A model generated the notes under the pieces. The model had not been told where the DNA came from. It did no database searches and saw nothing but the letters and a program-made list of their open reading frames with translations. A stretch of 39,054 nt of DNA, taken from NCBI GenBank assembly GCA_039923495.1, contig JBDTCO010000246.1, positions 1-39,054 of the forward strand, read 5' to 3'. The translations under genes were made by a program, and so were the position numbers. This document shows positions 1-7,875 of this stretch, piece after piece (the first letter of the stretch is position 1; the number at the start of each line of letters is the position of its first letter). The stretch comes from JBDTCO01 sp039923495. GTDB taxonomy: Bacteria; Myxococcota_A; Polyangia; Palsa-1104.

Positions 1-534
1 CAGTCGATCCTGAAGCAGTTCGAGATCCTCGGCGCGATGACCGGCGAGGTGCTCGCGTTCGTGCGCGGCGAGTCCAAGCTGCTCGTGCGCAAGGTGCACG
101 TGAACCGCTTCGCCAAGGAGATCCGCGAGCAGCTGGCGCGCGAGCTCGAGAACCACGACGTCAAGCTCACCATCGACGCGCGCTACACCGGGGTCGCGCT
201 GTTCGACGAGCTCAAGCTTTTCCGCGCCATCCACAACCTCGCGCGCAACGCGGCCCAGGCGATGGTGGACGGTGGCACGTTCCTCGTGACCATCGACTCC
301 GACGGCAAGAGCCTCCTGCTCGACTTCGCTGACGACGGCCCGGGCATCCCCGCGGCGATCCGCGGCAAGCTGTTCACCGCGTTCTCGACCTCGGGCAAGC
401 GCGACGGCACGGGCCTCGGCCTCGCCATCGTGAAGAAGATCGTCGACGAGCACGGCGGCACCATCACGTGCGACAGCGAGCCGGGCCGCGGCACCACGTT
501 CCACATCTCGCTCCCGCTCGAAGGCAAGGCATGA
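1..534 (+). CDS. Sensor histidine kinase, C-terminal ATPase part (5' end outside window)
   Basis: The reading frame is open from the first base, so the gene begins upstream; the ATG at 37 is internal. The visible 177 residues are a HATPase_c domain: an N box (N-A-A-Q-A), a G1 box (D-D-G-P-G-I-P), an F-box-like F-T-A-F segment and a G2 box (G-T-G-L-G-L-A-I-V), then the usual E-x-G-x-G-T-x-F ending. The family binds ATP and phosphorylates a histidine in a dimerisation domain that lies outside the window. The stop overlaps the start of the next gene as ATGA, so the two are probably co-translated. The sensory input and the partner regulator cannot be seen. Confidence 0.93.
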   Translation, partial: QSILKQFEILGAMTGEVLAFVRGESKLLVRKVHVNRFAKEIREQLARELENHDVKLTIDARYTGVALFDELKLFRAIHNLARNAAQAMVDGGTFLVTIDSDGKSLLLDFADDGPGIPAAIRGKLFTAFSTSGKRDGTGLGLAIVKKIVDEHGGTITCDSEPGRGTTFHISLPLEGKA

Positions 535-1295
535 AGCGCGCGCTCCTCGTCCTGTTGCTCGTCGGCTGCAAGAAGCCGGCGCCTCCCCCGCCGCCTCCGA
601 GCGCCACGTACGAGGACTGCAAGGATGCACTCGCGAAGAACCAGCTCGACGCGGCAGAACACTGCTTCAAGACGCTCGCAGATCGTGCGCACGAGCCGGA
701 GCGGGCTGCGGATCCCGCGCGCGATGCCAACGTGCTCTTCGCGCTCGCGAACATCCGGCAGGAGCGTAACGACGGCAAGGGCGCGGTCGCGTACGCGATG
801 CGAGCGGCGGCGCTGCGACCCGCGGATCTCGAGGCGCAGGAGCTGCTCGTCACCATCGCGCGCGACGCGGGCGATCACACCGCGGAGCGCGCGGCGCTGA
901 CCCGGCAGGTCGAGCTCGATCCCGACGCGCTCGATGCGCGTCTGCGGCTCGCCGGGCTCGTCACCGGCATCGACGGGCCGGAGGCGGGCAAGCAGCTCTT
1001 TCTCGCGTACGAGGATGCCCGCATCCGGCTCATGGCCATCCTCGGCAAGGACCCGGATCCGACGCGTCGACGAGCGGCGGCGCGCCGGCTCTCGGCCGCG
1101 AAGGACGCGGGCACGGCGCGCGGCCTCGTGCTTGCGATGACCGACAAGGATGCCGGTGTCCGCGAGGATGCGGTTCGTTCGGTGATGGAGGTCGGCGTCG
1201 ACCTGGATCCGGAGATCAGGCCCGCGCTCAAGAAAATGGCCGCACTCGAGACGGATGCCGCCGTGAAGACGGCGCTCGCGGAGGCGCTGCGCTAG
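531..1295 (+). CDS. TPR/HEAT-repeat lipoprotein
   Basis: A 254-residue protein. I chose ATG 531 because it gives a type II signal peptide with two basic residues, a leucine-rich core and lipobox V-G-C (Cys13), followed by a proline-rich stretch; the longer open frame from 468 would bury this. Residues about 25-150 look like tetratricopeptide helices (alternating A/L-rich helices with the pattern L-D-P-D-A-L-D-A-R). Residues about 165-254 look like HEAT/PBS-type repeats (G-L-V-L-A-M-T-D-K-D-A, then V-R-E-D-A-V-R). Such proteins usually act as scaffolds. The ATGA overlap with the kinase suggests an accessory role in that signalling unit, which is inference. No catalytic motif is seen. Confidence 0.82.
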   Translation: MKRALLVLLLVGCKKPAPPPPPPSATYEDCKDALAKNQLDAAEHCFKTLADRAHEPERAADPARDANVLFALANIRQERNDGKGAVAYAMRAAALRPADLEAQELLVTIARDAGDHTAERAALTRQVELDPDALDARLRLAGLVTGIDGPEAGKQLFLAYEDARIRLMAILGKDPDPTRRRAAARRLSAAKDAGTARGLVLAMTDKDAGVREDAVRSVMEVGVDLDPEIRPALKKMAALETDAAVKTALAEALR

Positions 1296-1385
1296 CAAAG
1301 ACCGACCGGAGGCCGGAGAGCGGCAACCGGTAACGAGAGTTTTTCAGGCTCGTCGGGATGACGCGTCACGCGCGTCGGCGACGCT

Positions 1386-1418
1386 GGAGAGCCGGCCCAT
1401 TTTCGGTGGCCGGTCTCC
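1386..1418. terminator. Hairpin between convergent genes
   Basis: GGAGAGCCGGCC pairs with GGCCGGTCTCC around a ten-base loop, with one bulged base. It lies between the stop at 1295 and the minus-strand stop at 1434, the right place for a shared terminator. No T tract follows on either strand, so intrinsic termination is uncertain. Confidence 0.5.
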
Positions 1419-1433
1419 TGTCGCCTGGTGTGC

Positions 1434-1583
1434 TTACTTGGACTTCTTGGCCTTCGCCGGCGCCTTGGTGCTCGAGCGAACCTCGGCCTTTGCGACGCGC
1501 TGACGCTTGATGCGCTCCTTCAGCTTCGTCTGGCGCTTCTTGCGGCTCATCTTCGGCGAACGGCGGTTGTCTCCCAGGCCCAT
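1434..1583 (-). CDS. Small, very basic hypothetical protein (49 aa)
   Basis: A short frame from ATG (1583-1581) to TAA (1436-1434). It encodes 49 residues, about 16 of them Lys or Arg and almost none hydrophobic. It begins M-G-L-G-D-N-R-R, has a core S-R-K-K-R-Q-T-K-L-K-E-R-I-K-R-Q-R, and ends A-P-A-K-A-K-K-S-K. A ribosome-binding site (GGGAGA) sits seven bases before the ATG. The composition suits a nucleic-acid- or ribosome-binding protein, possibly a charged helix plus a lysine/alanine tail, but I recognise no named family. It is last in a minus-strand run and about 70 bases beyond the ygfZ-like stop. A TTGACA sequence on the minus strand (1656-1651) could be a -35 box for separate transcription, though no good -10 follows. 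Confidence 0.7.
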   Translation of the reverse strand: MGLGDNRRSPKMSRKKRQTKLKERIKRQRVAKAEVRSSTKAPAKAKKSK

Positions 1584-1620
1584 CTTGTCTCCCTTGTGTA
1601 TCGGTCGTGCGCTGACGAAA

Positions 1621-1640
1621 GACGAGAGGATTCCCTCGTC
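1621..1640 (-). terminator. Possible weak terminator or attenuator after the ygfZ-like gene
   Basis: On the minus strand GACGAG and CTCGTC pair around an eight-base loop, and TTTCGTC follows. The site lies between the ygfZ-like stop and the small basic gene. The stem is only six pairs with three Ts after it, so it may reduce transcription into the small gene rather than stop it. Confidence 0.35.
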
Positions 1641-1652
1641 ACCGTCGCACTG

Positions 1653-2603
1653 TCAAGGGTTTGCGAGACGAGCGCGCGCGGCTGCGACGGAAGAGGCCTC
1701 GAACGGCAGGCTCACGGGCAGCGCGGTACGCTCGGCGTCGCCGTCGCGGAGAGGCGCGAGTGTGAGCGGCTGATCCGCGTCGAGCGCCGCACGGTGGACG
1801 TACGCCAGCGCAATGGGGCCGCCGAAGTGTGGCGAGTCGACCGACGACGTGACGAGCCCGGCCTCCGGCTGCGCGGCAGACCGCAGCTTCCCAGGTGGTG
1901 CCGAGCCCTCGCCGCTGACGACGAGGCCCATGAGCTTGCGGTTCACGCGACCGCGCGTGGTCGCGCGCACGACGACCTCCTGGCCGAGGTAGCAGCCCTT
2001 GTCGAAGCTGATGGCATCCTCGAGGTTGGCCTCGACGACGAGGCGCTCCTCGTCGAGATCCTGGCCGTAGCGCGCGGTGCCGGCCTCGATGCGCAGGAGC
2101 TCGCGCTCATCGTCGGAGAGCTCGTCGGCACGCAGGGCGGGCGCGTCGCCGATCACGCGGAAGCCGACGCCACCCAGCGATGGATCGCGCGCGACGACGA
2201 CGCCGTTCGACGCGAGCTGGTGGTACGGCGCGAGCGCCTGCAGCGCGGACGCATCGAACCCGAGGGACGCCACCTTCTCGATGGCGTCGTCGCCGTAGTA
2301 CCCGACCTCGGCGAGCGCGGCGCGGTCGTGGACCTCGACGTCGTCCATGACGATGTGCTTGTCGAAGAGCGCGCGCACCTTCTCGCCGAGCGCCCCCTCC
2401 ATGCAGAGCAGCAGCTCCTCGGGGCGCGCGTAGACGACGAGCGTCGCGAGCAGACGCCCCTTCACGCTCAGCATCGCAGCGCGGCTGCCGGCACCGACGG
2501 GGAGCTTCTCCACGTCGCAGGTGACCATGCCGTGCAGGAAGCGGGCACGGTCGGGGCCGGTGAGCGCGAGACGCGCCTGGGAGCTGTAGTCGTAGCGCTT
2601 CAT
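1653..2603 (-). CDS. ygfZ: YgfZ/CAF17-family folate-binding protein
   Basis: A 316-residue protein, close to the length of E. coli YgfZ. It belongs to the GcvT-like folate-binding fold and carries the family signature K-G-C-Y-L-G-Q-E at residues 202-209, with the conserved cysteine at 204. YgfZ proteins bind tetrahydrofolate and help maintain or repair certain iron-sulfur enzymes, such as radical-SAM MiaB; this is family knowledge. I chose ATG 2603 because homology (M-x-R-Y-D-Y..., then L-T-G-P-D-R-A-R-F-L-H-G) begins there; the longer frame to 3077 overlaps the next gene. It lies 34 bases after the DUF1295 gene and is probably in the same transcript. Confidence 0.9.
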   Translation of the reverse strand: MKRYDYSSQARLALTGPDRARFLHGMVTCDVEKLPVGAGSRAAMLSVKGRLLATLVVYARPEELLLCMEGALGEKVRALFDKHIVMDDVEVHDRAALAEVGYYGDDAIEKVASLGFDASALQALAPYHQLASNGVVVARDPSLGGVGFRVIGDAPALRADELSDDERELLRIEAGTARYGQDLDEERLVVEANLEDAISFDKGCYLGQEVVVRATTRGRVNRKLMGLVVSGEGSAPPGKLRSAAQPEAGLVTSSVDSPHFGGPIALAYVHRAALDADQPLTLAPLRDGDAERTALPVSLPFEASSVAAARARLANP

Positions 2604-2637
2604 GTGGGGCTCAACGTAAGCGTGTGGCCCCCGCTTT

Positions 2638-3600
2638 TCAACGACGCGGCGGCAGCGGCACGAGGCGCGACGTGCGCAGCTGGTACTCGGCGTACTCCGG
2701 CTTGCGGCCGAGCTCGTGCTTCTCGGTGATCCCGATGGAGCCGCCGAGGAACAGCGCATGGATCGTGACGGGCCCCACGATCGTCCAGTTGAGCCACTCG
2801 CCACTTTGCGCAACGGAGAAGAGATACACACCCCACCAGACGCAGATCTCGCCGAAGTAGTTGGGGTGGCGCGACCACTTCCACAGCCCCTCGGTGGGGA
2901 ACCGCGGGAACTTCGGCGGCGTGCCTTCGAGATCCTGCGGGTAGAGCTTGCGATGCTCCTCGCGCCGCTTGCGAAACGACATGCCCTGCAGATCGGCGGT
3001 CCACTCGAAGAGCACCGCGGCGACGACGATGACGAACGCGAGAGCGTCGAGCGCGCCGACCGGACGCCCCGGTGCACGCAGCGCGTACCAGCACGGCAGC
3101 GTCATCGTGATGGTCATCGCGGCCTGGACCTCGAAGAGCGCGACGAACGCGAACAGCTTGAAGACGACCGGCGACATCGTCTTGCGGTAGCCCTCGTAGC
3201 GGAAGTCCTCGAACCCGAGGCCACCCTTCGCGAGCCAGTTGCCGGTCAGCCGCATCGCCCAGAACCACACCGCGCCGAACACCAGGGCGGCCCGCACGAA
3301 GCGCGGCTGCGAGCCGGGGTGGAGCGCGTAGAGCACGACGTAGAACGACGCCGGCAGCACCGACCAGTGCACGTCGAAGATGGAGGCGTTGCCGGTCGCC
3401 AGCGACAGCACGTAGAGCGCGGCGGCGTACGCGAGCGTCACGATCCACGTGAACGTGACGGGCGAGGTGTGCACGTACCACTGTCCGAAGGCGCCGAACC
3501 CGGACGCGGGGATCGCCCCACTCTTGAGCGCCAGCGCGAGCAGCAAAGGCCAGATCGGGGCGAGCACCACCGACCAGAACGCGACCTTCGCGCGCGACAT
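2638..3600 (-). CDS. DUF1295-family membrane protein (steroid 5-alpha-reductase-like)
   Basis: A 320-residue protein with about seven hydrophobic segments. The C-terminal region holds the DUF1295/isoprenylcysteine-methyltransferase-like pattern W-K-W-S-R-H-P-N-Y-F-G-E (about residues 238-249) and a Y-x-x-Y-Q-x-R-T-S-R-L-V-P-L-P ending. Related proteins use NAD(P)H in a membrane pocket to reduce lipid double bonds, but the substrate of this subgroup is unknown. The ATG at 3600 shares one base with the stop of the thioesterase gene (TGATG), implying translational coupling. The pairing with an acyl-CoA thioesterase fits a lipid role, which is inference. Confidence 0.87.
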   Translation of the reverse strand: MSRAKVAFWSVVLAPIWPLLLALALKSGAIPASGFGAFGQWYVHTSPVTFTWIVTLAYAAALYVLSLATGNASIFDVHWSVLPASFYVVLYALHPGSQPRFVRAALVFGAVWFWAMRLTGNWLAKGGLGFEDFRYEGYRKTMSPVVFKLFAFVALFEVQAAMTITMTLPCWYALRAPGRPVGALDALAFVIVVAAVLFEWTADLQGMSFRKRREEHRKLYPQDLEGTPPKFPRFPTEGLWKWSRHPNYFGEICVWWGVYLFSVAQSGEWLNWTIVGPVTIHALFLGGSIGITEKHELGRKPEYAEYQLRTSRLVPLPPRR

Positions 3601-4061
3601 CAGGGCCTGCGATCGAGCCGGTGCTCGCGGCGGATCTGTGCGTCGGCGTGGCGACGGCGATCCTCGTCGGACTCGAGGACGAGCGCGGGGATGGGCCGCG
3701 GCTTGCCGTGCTCGTCGACCGCGACGAACGTGAGGTACGCCTTGGTGGTGTAGCGGTGCTCGCCGGTGCGCATGTTCTCGGCGTCGACGCGCACGCCCAC
3801 CTCCATGGAGGTTCGGCCGGCGAAGTTGACGCTCGCGCGCAGGGTGACGACCTCGCCGACGTGGATCGGCGTGAGGAACTGCAGCGCGTCGATCGACGCG
3901 GTGACGACGGCACCGCCGGAGTGCCGCATCGCCGCGACGCTGGCCGCGATGTCGATCCACTGCATGACCTTGCCGCCGAAGATGGTGCCGTGGGCGTTGG
4001 TGTCGCCGGGCAAGACCAGCTCGGTCATCTCGCAGCGCGAGACCTTGCGCTGCTCGGTCAT
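3600..4061 (-). CDS. Acyl-CoA thioesterase, hotdog fold (YciA/BFIT-like)
   Basis: A 153-residue single hotdog domain. The segment D-T-N-A-H-G-T-I-F-G-G-K at residues 20-31 and the following M-Q-W-I-D-I-A-A helix match the YciA/brown-fat-thioesterase group, which hydrolyses fatty acyl-CoA to free acid and CoA in the cytoplasm. Further family features are the T-P-I-H-V-G-E-V strand and the A-Y-L-T-F-V-A-V strand. The start overlaps the stop of the small upstream gene (ATGA) and the stop overlaps the next start (TGATG), so three genes are tightly coupled. The charged last 20 residues are probably a disordered tail. Confidence 0.92.
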   Translation of the reverse strand: MTEQRKVSRCEMTELVLPGDTNAHGTIFGGKVMQWIDIAASVAAMRHSGGAVVTASIDALQFLTPIHVGEVVTLRASVNFAGRTSMEVGVRVDAENMRTGEHRYTTKAYLTFVAVDEHGKPRPIPALVLESDEDRRRHADAQIRREHRLDRRP

Positions 4062-4252
4062 GGCTTGTCCCGGAAGAGGATCGCCTTCAGCTCACGGACG
4101 CGCCCGAGCTCGTCTGCGTCCAGCTGTTTGAAGCGAGCGGATAGCTCCTTCCACTCCGCGTCCGCGCGGTCGAAATCCTCGCGCGCGAGCTTCGCCGCGC
4201 CGGGGATTGCAAAGTAGACGTAGAGCTCAAGGTACTCGAGATAGCCCTTCAT
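4058..4252 (-). CDS. Small hypothetical protein (64 aa)
   Basis: From ATG 4252 this gives 64 residues: an aromatic-rich start (Y-L-E-Y-L-E-L-Y-V-Y-F-A-I-P-G), then charged amphipathic helices (D-R-A-D-A-E-W-K-E-L and so on). I recognise no family. Its stop overlaps the thioesterase start as ATGA, which supports it as a real, co-translated gene. A longer frame could begin with GTG at 4336 but would collide with the divergent TolC-type gene and adds low-complexity residues, so I prefer 4252. Confidence 0.6.
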   Translation of the reverse strand: MKGYLEYLELYVYFAIPGAAKLAREDFDRADAEWKELSARFKQLDADELGRVRELKAILFRDKP

Positions 4253-4336
4253 GTCGGTGGCGACAGTAGCATGCGTCACGCGCGCCGCACTCGATGCAGG
4301 GTTAACGGCGCCGAGTTCACGTGGTAAAGGGCGCAC

Positions 4337-5737
4337 GTGGAAAAGCTCCTCTCGAGCTGCCTGACCATGGCAGTGATCTGCACGCTGTTCGTCGCGCGCC
4401 CCGCCGTCGCACGCACCTACAGCCTCGCCGATCTACTCGACAAGGTCGGCCGTGAGTACGCCGGCGTGCAGGCCGCGCGCGAGGGTCAGCACATCGCAGA
4501 GGCGCAGCTCTCGCAGGCGAACCGCCTGTGGGCTCCGACCGGCGACATCACGATCGGCATCACGGGCTCGCCGGATGTAAAGTGCACCGACGGCAATCCA
4601 TCGGGCATCGTGAGCCCCGACAAGGAGTTCCGCCAGCGCAACTGCCTCGCGACGTCGGCCACCGATCTGCGCTCGACCAACGTGCGGTCGATCCTGCCGC
4701 TGCACGGTGTCGCGCTGAACGTGCAGGCGCACATCCTCCAGCCGCTCTACACGTTCGGGAAGATCGAGGCGGCGCAAGCACTCGGGCACGCAGCGGTCGA
4801 CAACGCGCGTGCGCAGCTCGAGAAGGAGCGCAACGACGCGCGCCTGAACGCGCTGCGTGCGTACTTCGGCCTCAAGCTCGCGCGTGCCGCAAAGGGCACG
4901 CTCGACGACGGCAAGAGCCAGCTCGCATCGTGGGTGAAGAAGATCGACAGCGACATCGACAAGGGCAAGAGCTCCTACAGCGAGAGCGATCTCATCCGTC
5001 TCAAGATCGCCCTCGACAACGCGGAGCTCGTCGGCCTCGACTTCCAGCGCACACTCGAGTTCACGCTCGGCGCGATCCGCTACCTCACGAACGATCCCGA
5101 GGCGGAGATCGACAACGACGATCTCGACGACATCGAGCTCGTCGATCAGCCGCTCTCGTACTACCAGGACACGGCGCGCCTGCACCGTCCCGAGGCGAAG
5201 ATGCTCGACATCGGCAAGGCTGCGACGGCAGCCAACCGCAGGCTGCAGCTCGCGCAGATGCTGCCCGACCTCGGCCTCGCCATGTCGATCGGCTACGGCC
5301 TCGCCACGGGCGTCGACAACCCGCAGAACGCGTTCGCCAACCGTCCCAACTACCTCGGCGCGGGGCTCGCGCTCGTCGCACGTCAGCAGCTCGACTTCGC
5401 GCTCAAGCTCGGCCATTACGACGAGGCGAAGGCGCAGGAGCGCCAGCTGCAGCAGCGCCGCGAGCAGGCGCTCGGTGCCATCGGCCTCGAGATCCGCAAG
5501 GCGTGGCTCGACACCGTCGAGGCTCGCAGTCGGGGCAAGGTGCTCGCGCACGCGGAGAAGATCGCGCGCGGCTGGTATCACGCGACGGACCAGGCGCTCG
5601 AGACCGGCGTCGCCGACTCCCGCGACGTCGCGGAGTCGGCCCGAAACTACGTCGAGCTGCGCATCCGACACCTGCAGTCACTCATGGATCAGAACATCGC
5701 GCTCGCGATCCTGCGCAACTCGGCCGGTGTGCTCTGA
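4337..5737 (+). CDS. TolC-family outer-membrane efflux protein
   Basis: A 466-residue protein, the normal length for TolC/OprM channel proteins. A signal peptide spans roughly residues 1-26 (cleavage near V-A-R). It is followed by the TolC start pattern Y-S-L-A-D-L-L-D-K-V, long alanine/glutamine-rich helices, and the mid-protein L-Q-P-L-Y-T-F-G-K-I-E segment typical of the outer-membrane strand-helix junction. The C-terminal half repeats the helix pattern (E-A-K-A-Q-E-R-Q-L-Q-Q). TolC proteins form the outer-membrane duct of efflux or type I secretion complexes. GTG 4337 is preceded by AAAGGG at a suitable distance. No adaptor or inner-membrane pump is adjacent; the next gene is MlaC-like. 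Confidence 0.9.
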   Translation: MEKLLSSCLTMAVICTLFVARPAVARTYSLADLLDKVGREYAGVQAAREGQHIAEAQLSQANRLWAPTGDITIGITGSPDVKCTDGNPSGIVSPDKEFRQRNCLATSATDLRSTNVRSILPLHGVALNVQAHILQPLYTFGKIEAAQALGHAAVDNARAQLEKERNDARLNALRAYFGLKLARAAKGTLDDGKSQLASWVKKIDSDIDKGKSSYSESDLIRLKIALDNAELVGLDFQRTLEFTLGAIRYLTNDPEAEIDNDDLDDIELVDQPLSYYQDTARLHRPEAKMLDIGKAATAANRRLQLAQMLPDLGLAMSIGYGLATGVDNPQNAFANRPNYLGAGLALVARQQLDFALKLGHYDEAKAQERQLQQRREQALGAIGLEIRKAWLDTVEARSRGKVLAHAEKIARGWYHATDQALETGVADSRDVAESARNYVELRIRHLQSLMDQNIALAILRNSAGVL

Positions 5738-5787
5738 GCACGTTCGACGGCTTTCGCACCGGCCGCGTCGGCGCTATGTTTCGAGGC

Positions 5788-6393
5788 ATGCGTACCCGGA
5801 TCCTCGTCGGTCTCACCTTCTGTTGCTCGATCGCCACCGCGGCGCCTGCGCTCGGGCCCTCCGCCACGCTGAAGGCGAAGAACAGCGAGGTGGACAAGCT
5901 CCTCCACCAGAAGACCACCGCGGGCTCGCCCGAGGAGAAGAAGATCAAGGACGAGATCAAGTCCATGGCCGGCGGCCTCTTCGACTACGAGGAGCTCTCC
6001 AGGCGCTCGCTCGCCGATCACTGGGCGGCGCTGAAGCCCGCGCAGCAGACGGAGTTCGTGAGCACGCTCAAGCAGCTCATCGAGCGCAGCTACACGCGCC
6101 AGCTCAAGAGCAACATGGACTACAAGGTCGAGTACAAGGGCGAGCAGCTCGACGGCAAAGAGGCCACGGTCACCAGCATCGTGAAGGTGAAGACCAAGGG
6201 CAAAGATACCGACGCCGAGATCGTCTACAAGATGAAGGAGTCGCCAGCTGCGTGGCTCGTGTACGACGTCATCACCGACGAGGTCAGCCTCGTGCGTAAC
6301 TACCGCACGCAGTTCGGCAAGATCATCAACGAGAAGGGCTACGACGAGCTCATCCGCAAGATGAAGTCGAAGCTCGACGAGAAGGCCAACTAG
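5788..6393 (+). CDS. MlaC/Ttg2D-like periplasmic phospholipid-binding protein
   Basis: A 201-residue exported protein. The signal peptide M-R-T-R-I-L-V-G-L-T-F-C ends near A-T-A-A-P-A. The body follows the MlaC family: F-D-Y-E-E-L-S-R-R-S-L, then H-W-A-A-L-K-P-A-Q-Q-T-E-F, then L-I-E-R-S-Y, and late V-Y-D-V-I-T-D-E-V-S-L-V-R-N-Y-R-T-Q-F. MlaC proteins shuttle phospholipids between the outer-membrane MlaA complex and the inner-membrane MlaFEDB transporter; none of those partners is in the window. ATG 5776 is an alternative start four codons upstream; 5788 gives the better signal peptide. It follows the TolC gene by 50 bases and may share its transcript. Confidence 0.88.
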   Translation: MRTRILVGLTFCCSIATAAPALGPSATLKAKNSEVDKLLHQKTTAGSPEEKKIKDEIKSMAGGLFDYEELSRRSLADHWAALKPAQQTEFVSTLKQLIERSYTRQLKSNMDYKVEYKGEQLDGKEATVTSIVKVKTKGKDTDAEIVYKMKESPAAWLVYDVITDEVSLVRNYRTQFGKIINEKGYDELIRKMKSKLDEKAN

Positions 6394-6399
6394 CACCTC

Positions 6400-7875
6400 G
6401 TGTATCGCCTCCTCCTCGGGCTCGCGCTGGCGGGCTGTGCGCAGTCGAAAGCGTTCTTCTCCGAGGAGCCCATCCCGCTATCGCTCGCCGGACCGGGCGG
6501 CGGGCTCATCGGCGTCGGGCTCGCGGGAGACGAGGCCGTCGGCGCGCCGATGGTCGTCGACACGGGCGCGCCGATCACCGGCTACTCCGACGGGACCGGC
6601 GTCGCTCGGGCCACGCGCGGCTCGGTCGAGCTGTTCAGCTCCGACTCGGTGCCTCGGCTGCGCATCGACAACATCCAGCTCTTCGTTGCCCCGTTCGGCG
6701 CGACCGGGCTCGACACGGCCATCCCCACGTCGGGCGTGCTCGGCGGCGACAACCTGCAGCACTTCGTCGTCGGCCTGCGCTACCAGCCATCCCCGACGCT
6801 GACACTCACCAACCAGCTCACGCAGAGCCAGTGCGATCTCTCCGAGCGCTGCGCCACCGTGTTGCCCTTCTCGATCACTGGCGGTCACCAGCTCATCGAC
6901 CTCGGCGACGACATCTTCCACTACAACGCGAGCTACGTGCTCGTCGATGCCTGCCTCGAGGCCGCGCTCGATCCGCTCGAGCCCGAGCTGACGTGCGCGA
7001 CGCTCGAGGGATGCGCCACGGCCAGCAACGTCGCCGACTGCGAGTCCGACTACGAGCGCTATGTCCCGCACGGTGTCGACATCCGACTCGCCGTCTCCAC
7101 GGGCTTCCCGGGTCTCGGCATCGGCGCGTCGGCGTACGACCGGCTGAACCACAGCCCGACGGCCGAGCAGCTCCTCGAGACGGGCGGTCACCAGCTCGCG
7201 TTGCCTTCTCAGCCGGGACCGATCACGGTTGCGACCGGGTCGCTCGGCATCGCGGCCGCCTCGGCGCACGACCCGGCCGCGCGCGCCGCCATCACGATCG
7301 TCCAGCTCGACGGGTTCTTCGGTGCGTGCGCCACCGTGGCGCGCTCGCGCAGGCTGCGCCGCGTGCAGCCCGAGCGGCTGCCGTTGCCGCTGCTCGCGTC
7401 GGGGCAGGTGGATCCGCAGAACACGTGCCTCCGCAAGCCACCCAACCGCAGCGCCGGCGATGCGCGCAACGACACGCTCGACGAGCTGCTCATCAGCTGC
7501 AGCAAGAAGTCGGGCTCGACCGGGAACTGCGACGACGCCAACTCCAACTCGCACACCAACGCGTACATAGACTTCTCCGGCGCGATGCCGATCGTGCTGC
7601 TCCCCGACACCGCGCTCGCCCTGCAGAGCATCAACGCCGACGTCCGCCCGCAGAGCGCCACGGTCGAGGGGATCATCGGCACCGAGCTGCTGCAGCGCAT
7701 GTCGACGACGATCGACTACGCCAACAACCGCATCGTCATGACGTGCGCGGACGCGAGCTGCCGCACGTTCCCACGCCAGGGCCACGGCACCGACTGCCGG
7801 CCACCGGTCGGCGACGACCTCTTCGGCGGAGGCACGGTTCGCGTCGTCGCCGGCACCGGCTGCGCGTCGCCTTGA
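6400..7875 (+). CDS. Aspartyl-protease-like lipoprotein
   Basis: A 491-residue lipoprotein starting at GTG 6400, six bases after the previous stop. A short signal peptide ends in lipobox L-A-G-C (Cys13). Residues 51-58 read M-V-V-D-T-G-A-P, the D-T-G catalytic motif of pepsin/retropepsin-type aspartyl proteases. Near the C-terminus the pattern G-I-I-G-T-E-L-L-Q-R, then T-I-D-Y, matches the closing part of such a lobe, and P-I-V-L-L-P-D-T-A lies before it. There are numerous cysteines, consistent with an exported, disulfide-bonded protein. Whether it cleaves peptides is unknown: I see only one D-T-G and no clear second one, though dimeric forms need only one per chain. Confidence 0.75.
   Translation: MYRLLLGLALAGCAQSKAFFSEEPIPLSLAGPGGGLIGVGLAGDEAVGAPMVVDTGAPITGYSDGTGVARATRGSVELFSSDSVPRLRIDNIQLFVAPFGATGLDTAIPTSGVLGGDNLQHFVVGLRYQPSPTLTLTNQLTQSQCDLSERCATVLPFSITGGHQLIDLGDDIFHYNASYVLVDACLEAALDPLEPELTCATLEGCATASNVADCESDYERYVPHGVDIRLAVSTGFPGLGIGASAYDRLNHSPTAEQLLETGGHQLALPSQPGPITVATGSLGIAAASAHDPAARAAITIVQLDGFFGACATVARSRRLRRVQPERLPLPLLASGQVDPQNTCLRKPPNRSAGDARNDTLDELLISCSKKSGSTGNCDDANSNSHTNAYIDFSGAMPIVLLPDTALALQSINADVRPQSATVEGIIGTELLQRMSTTIDYANNRIVMTCADASCRTFPRQGHGTDCRPPVGDDLFGGGTVRVVAGTGCASP

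Noticed and set aside
183..1298. Long minus-strand open frame opposite the kinase and TPR lipoprotein
   Set aside because: Arg/Leu/Glu-rich translation without family motifs; it is the antisense shadow of two well-supported genes in GC-rich DNA.
4433..6396. Long minus-strand frames opposite the TolC-type and MlaC-like genes
   Set aside because: No recognisable motifs and both opposite genes have signal peptides and family patterns; antisense shadows.
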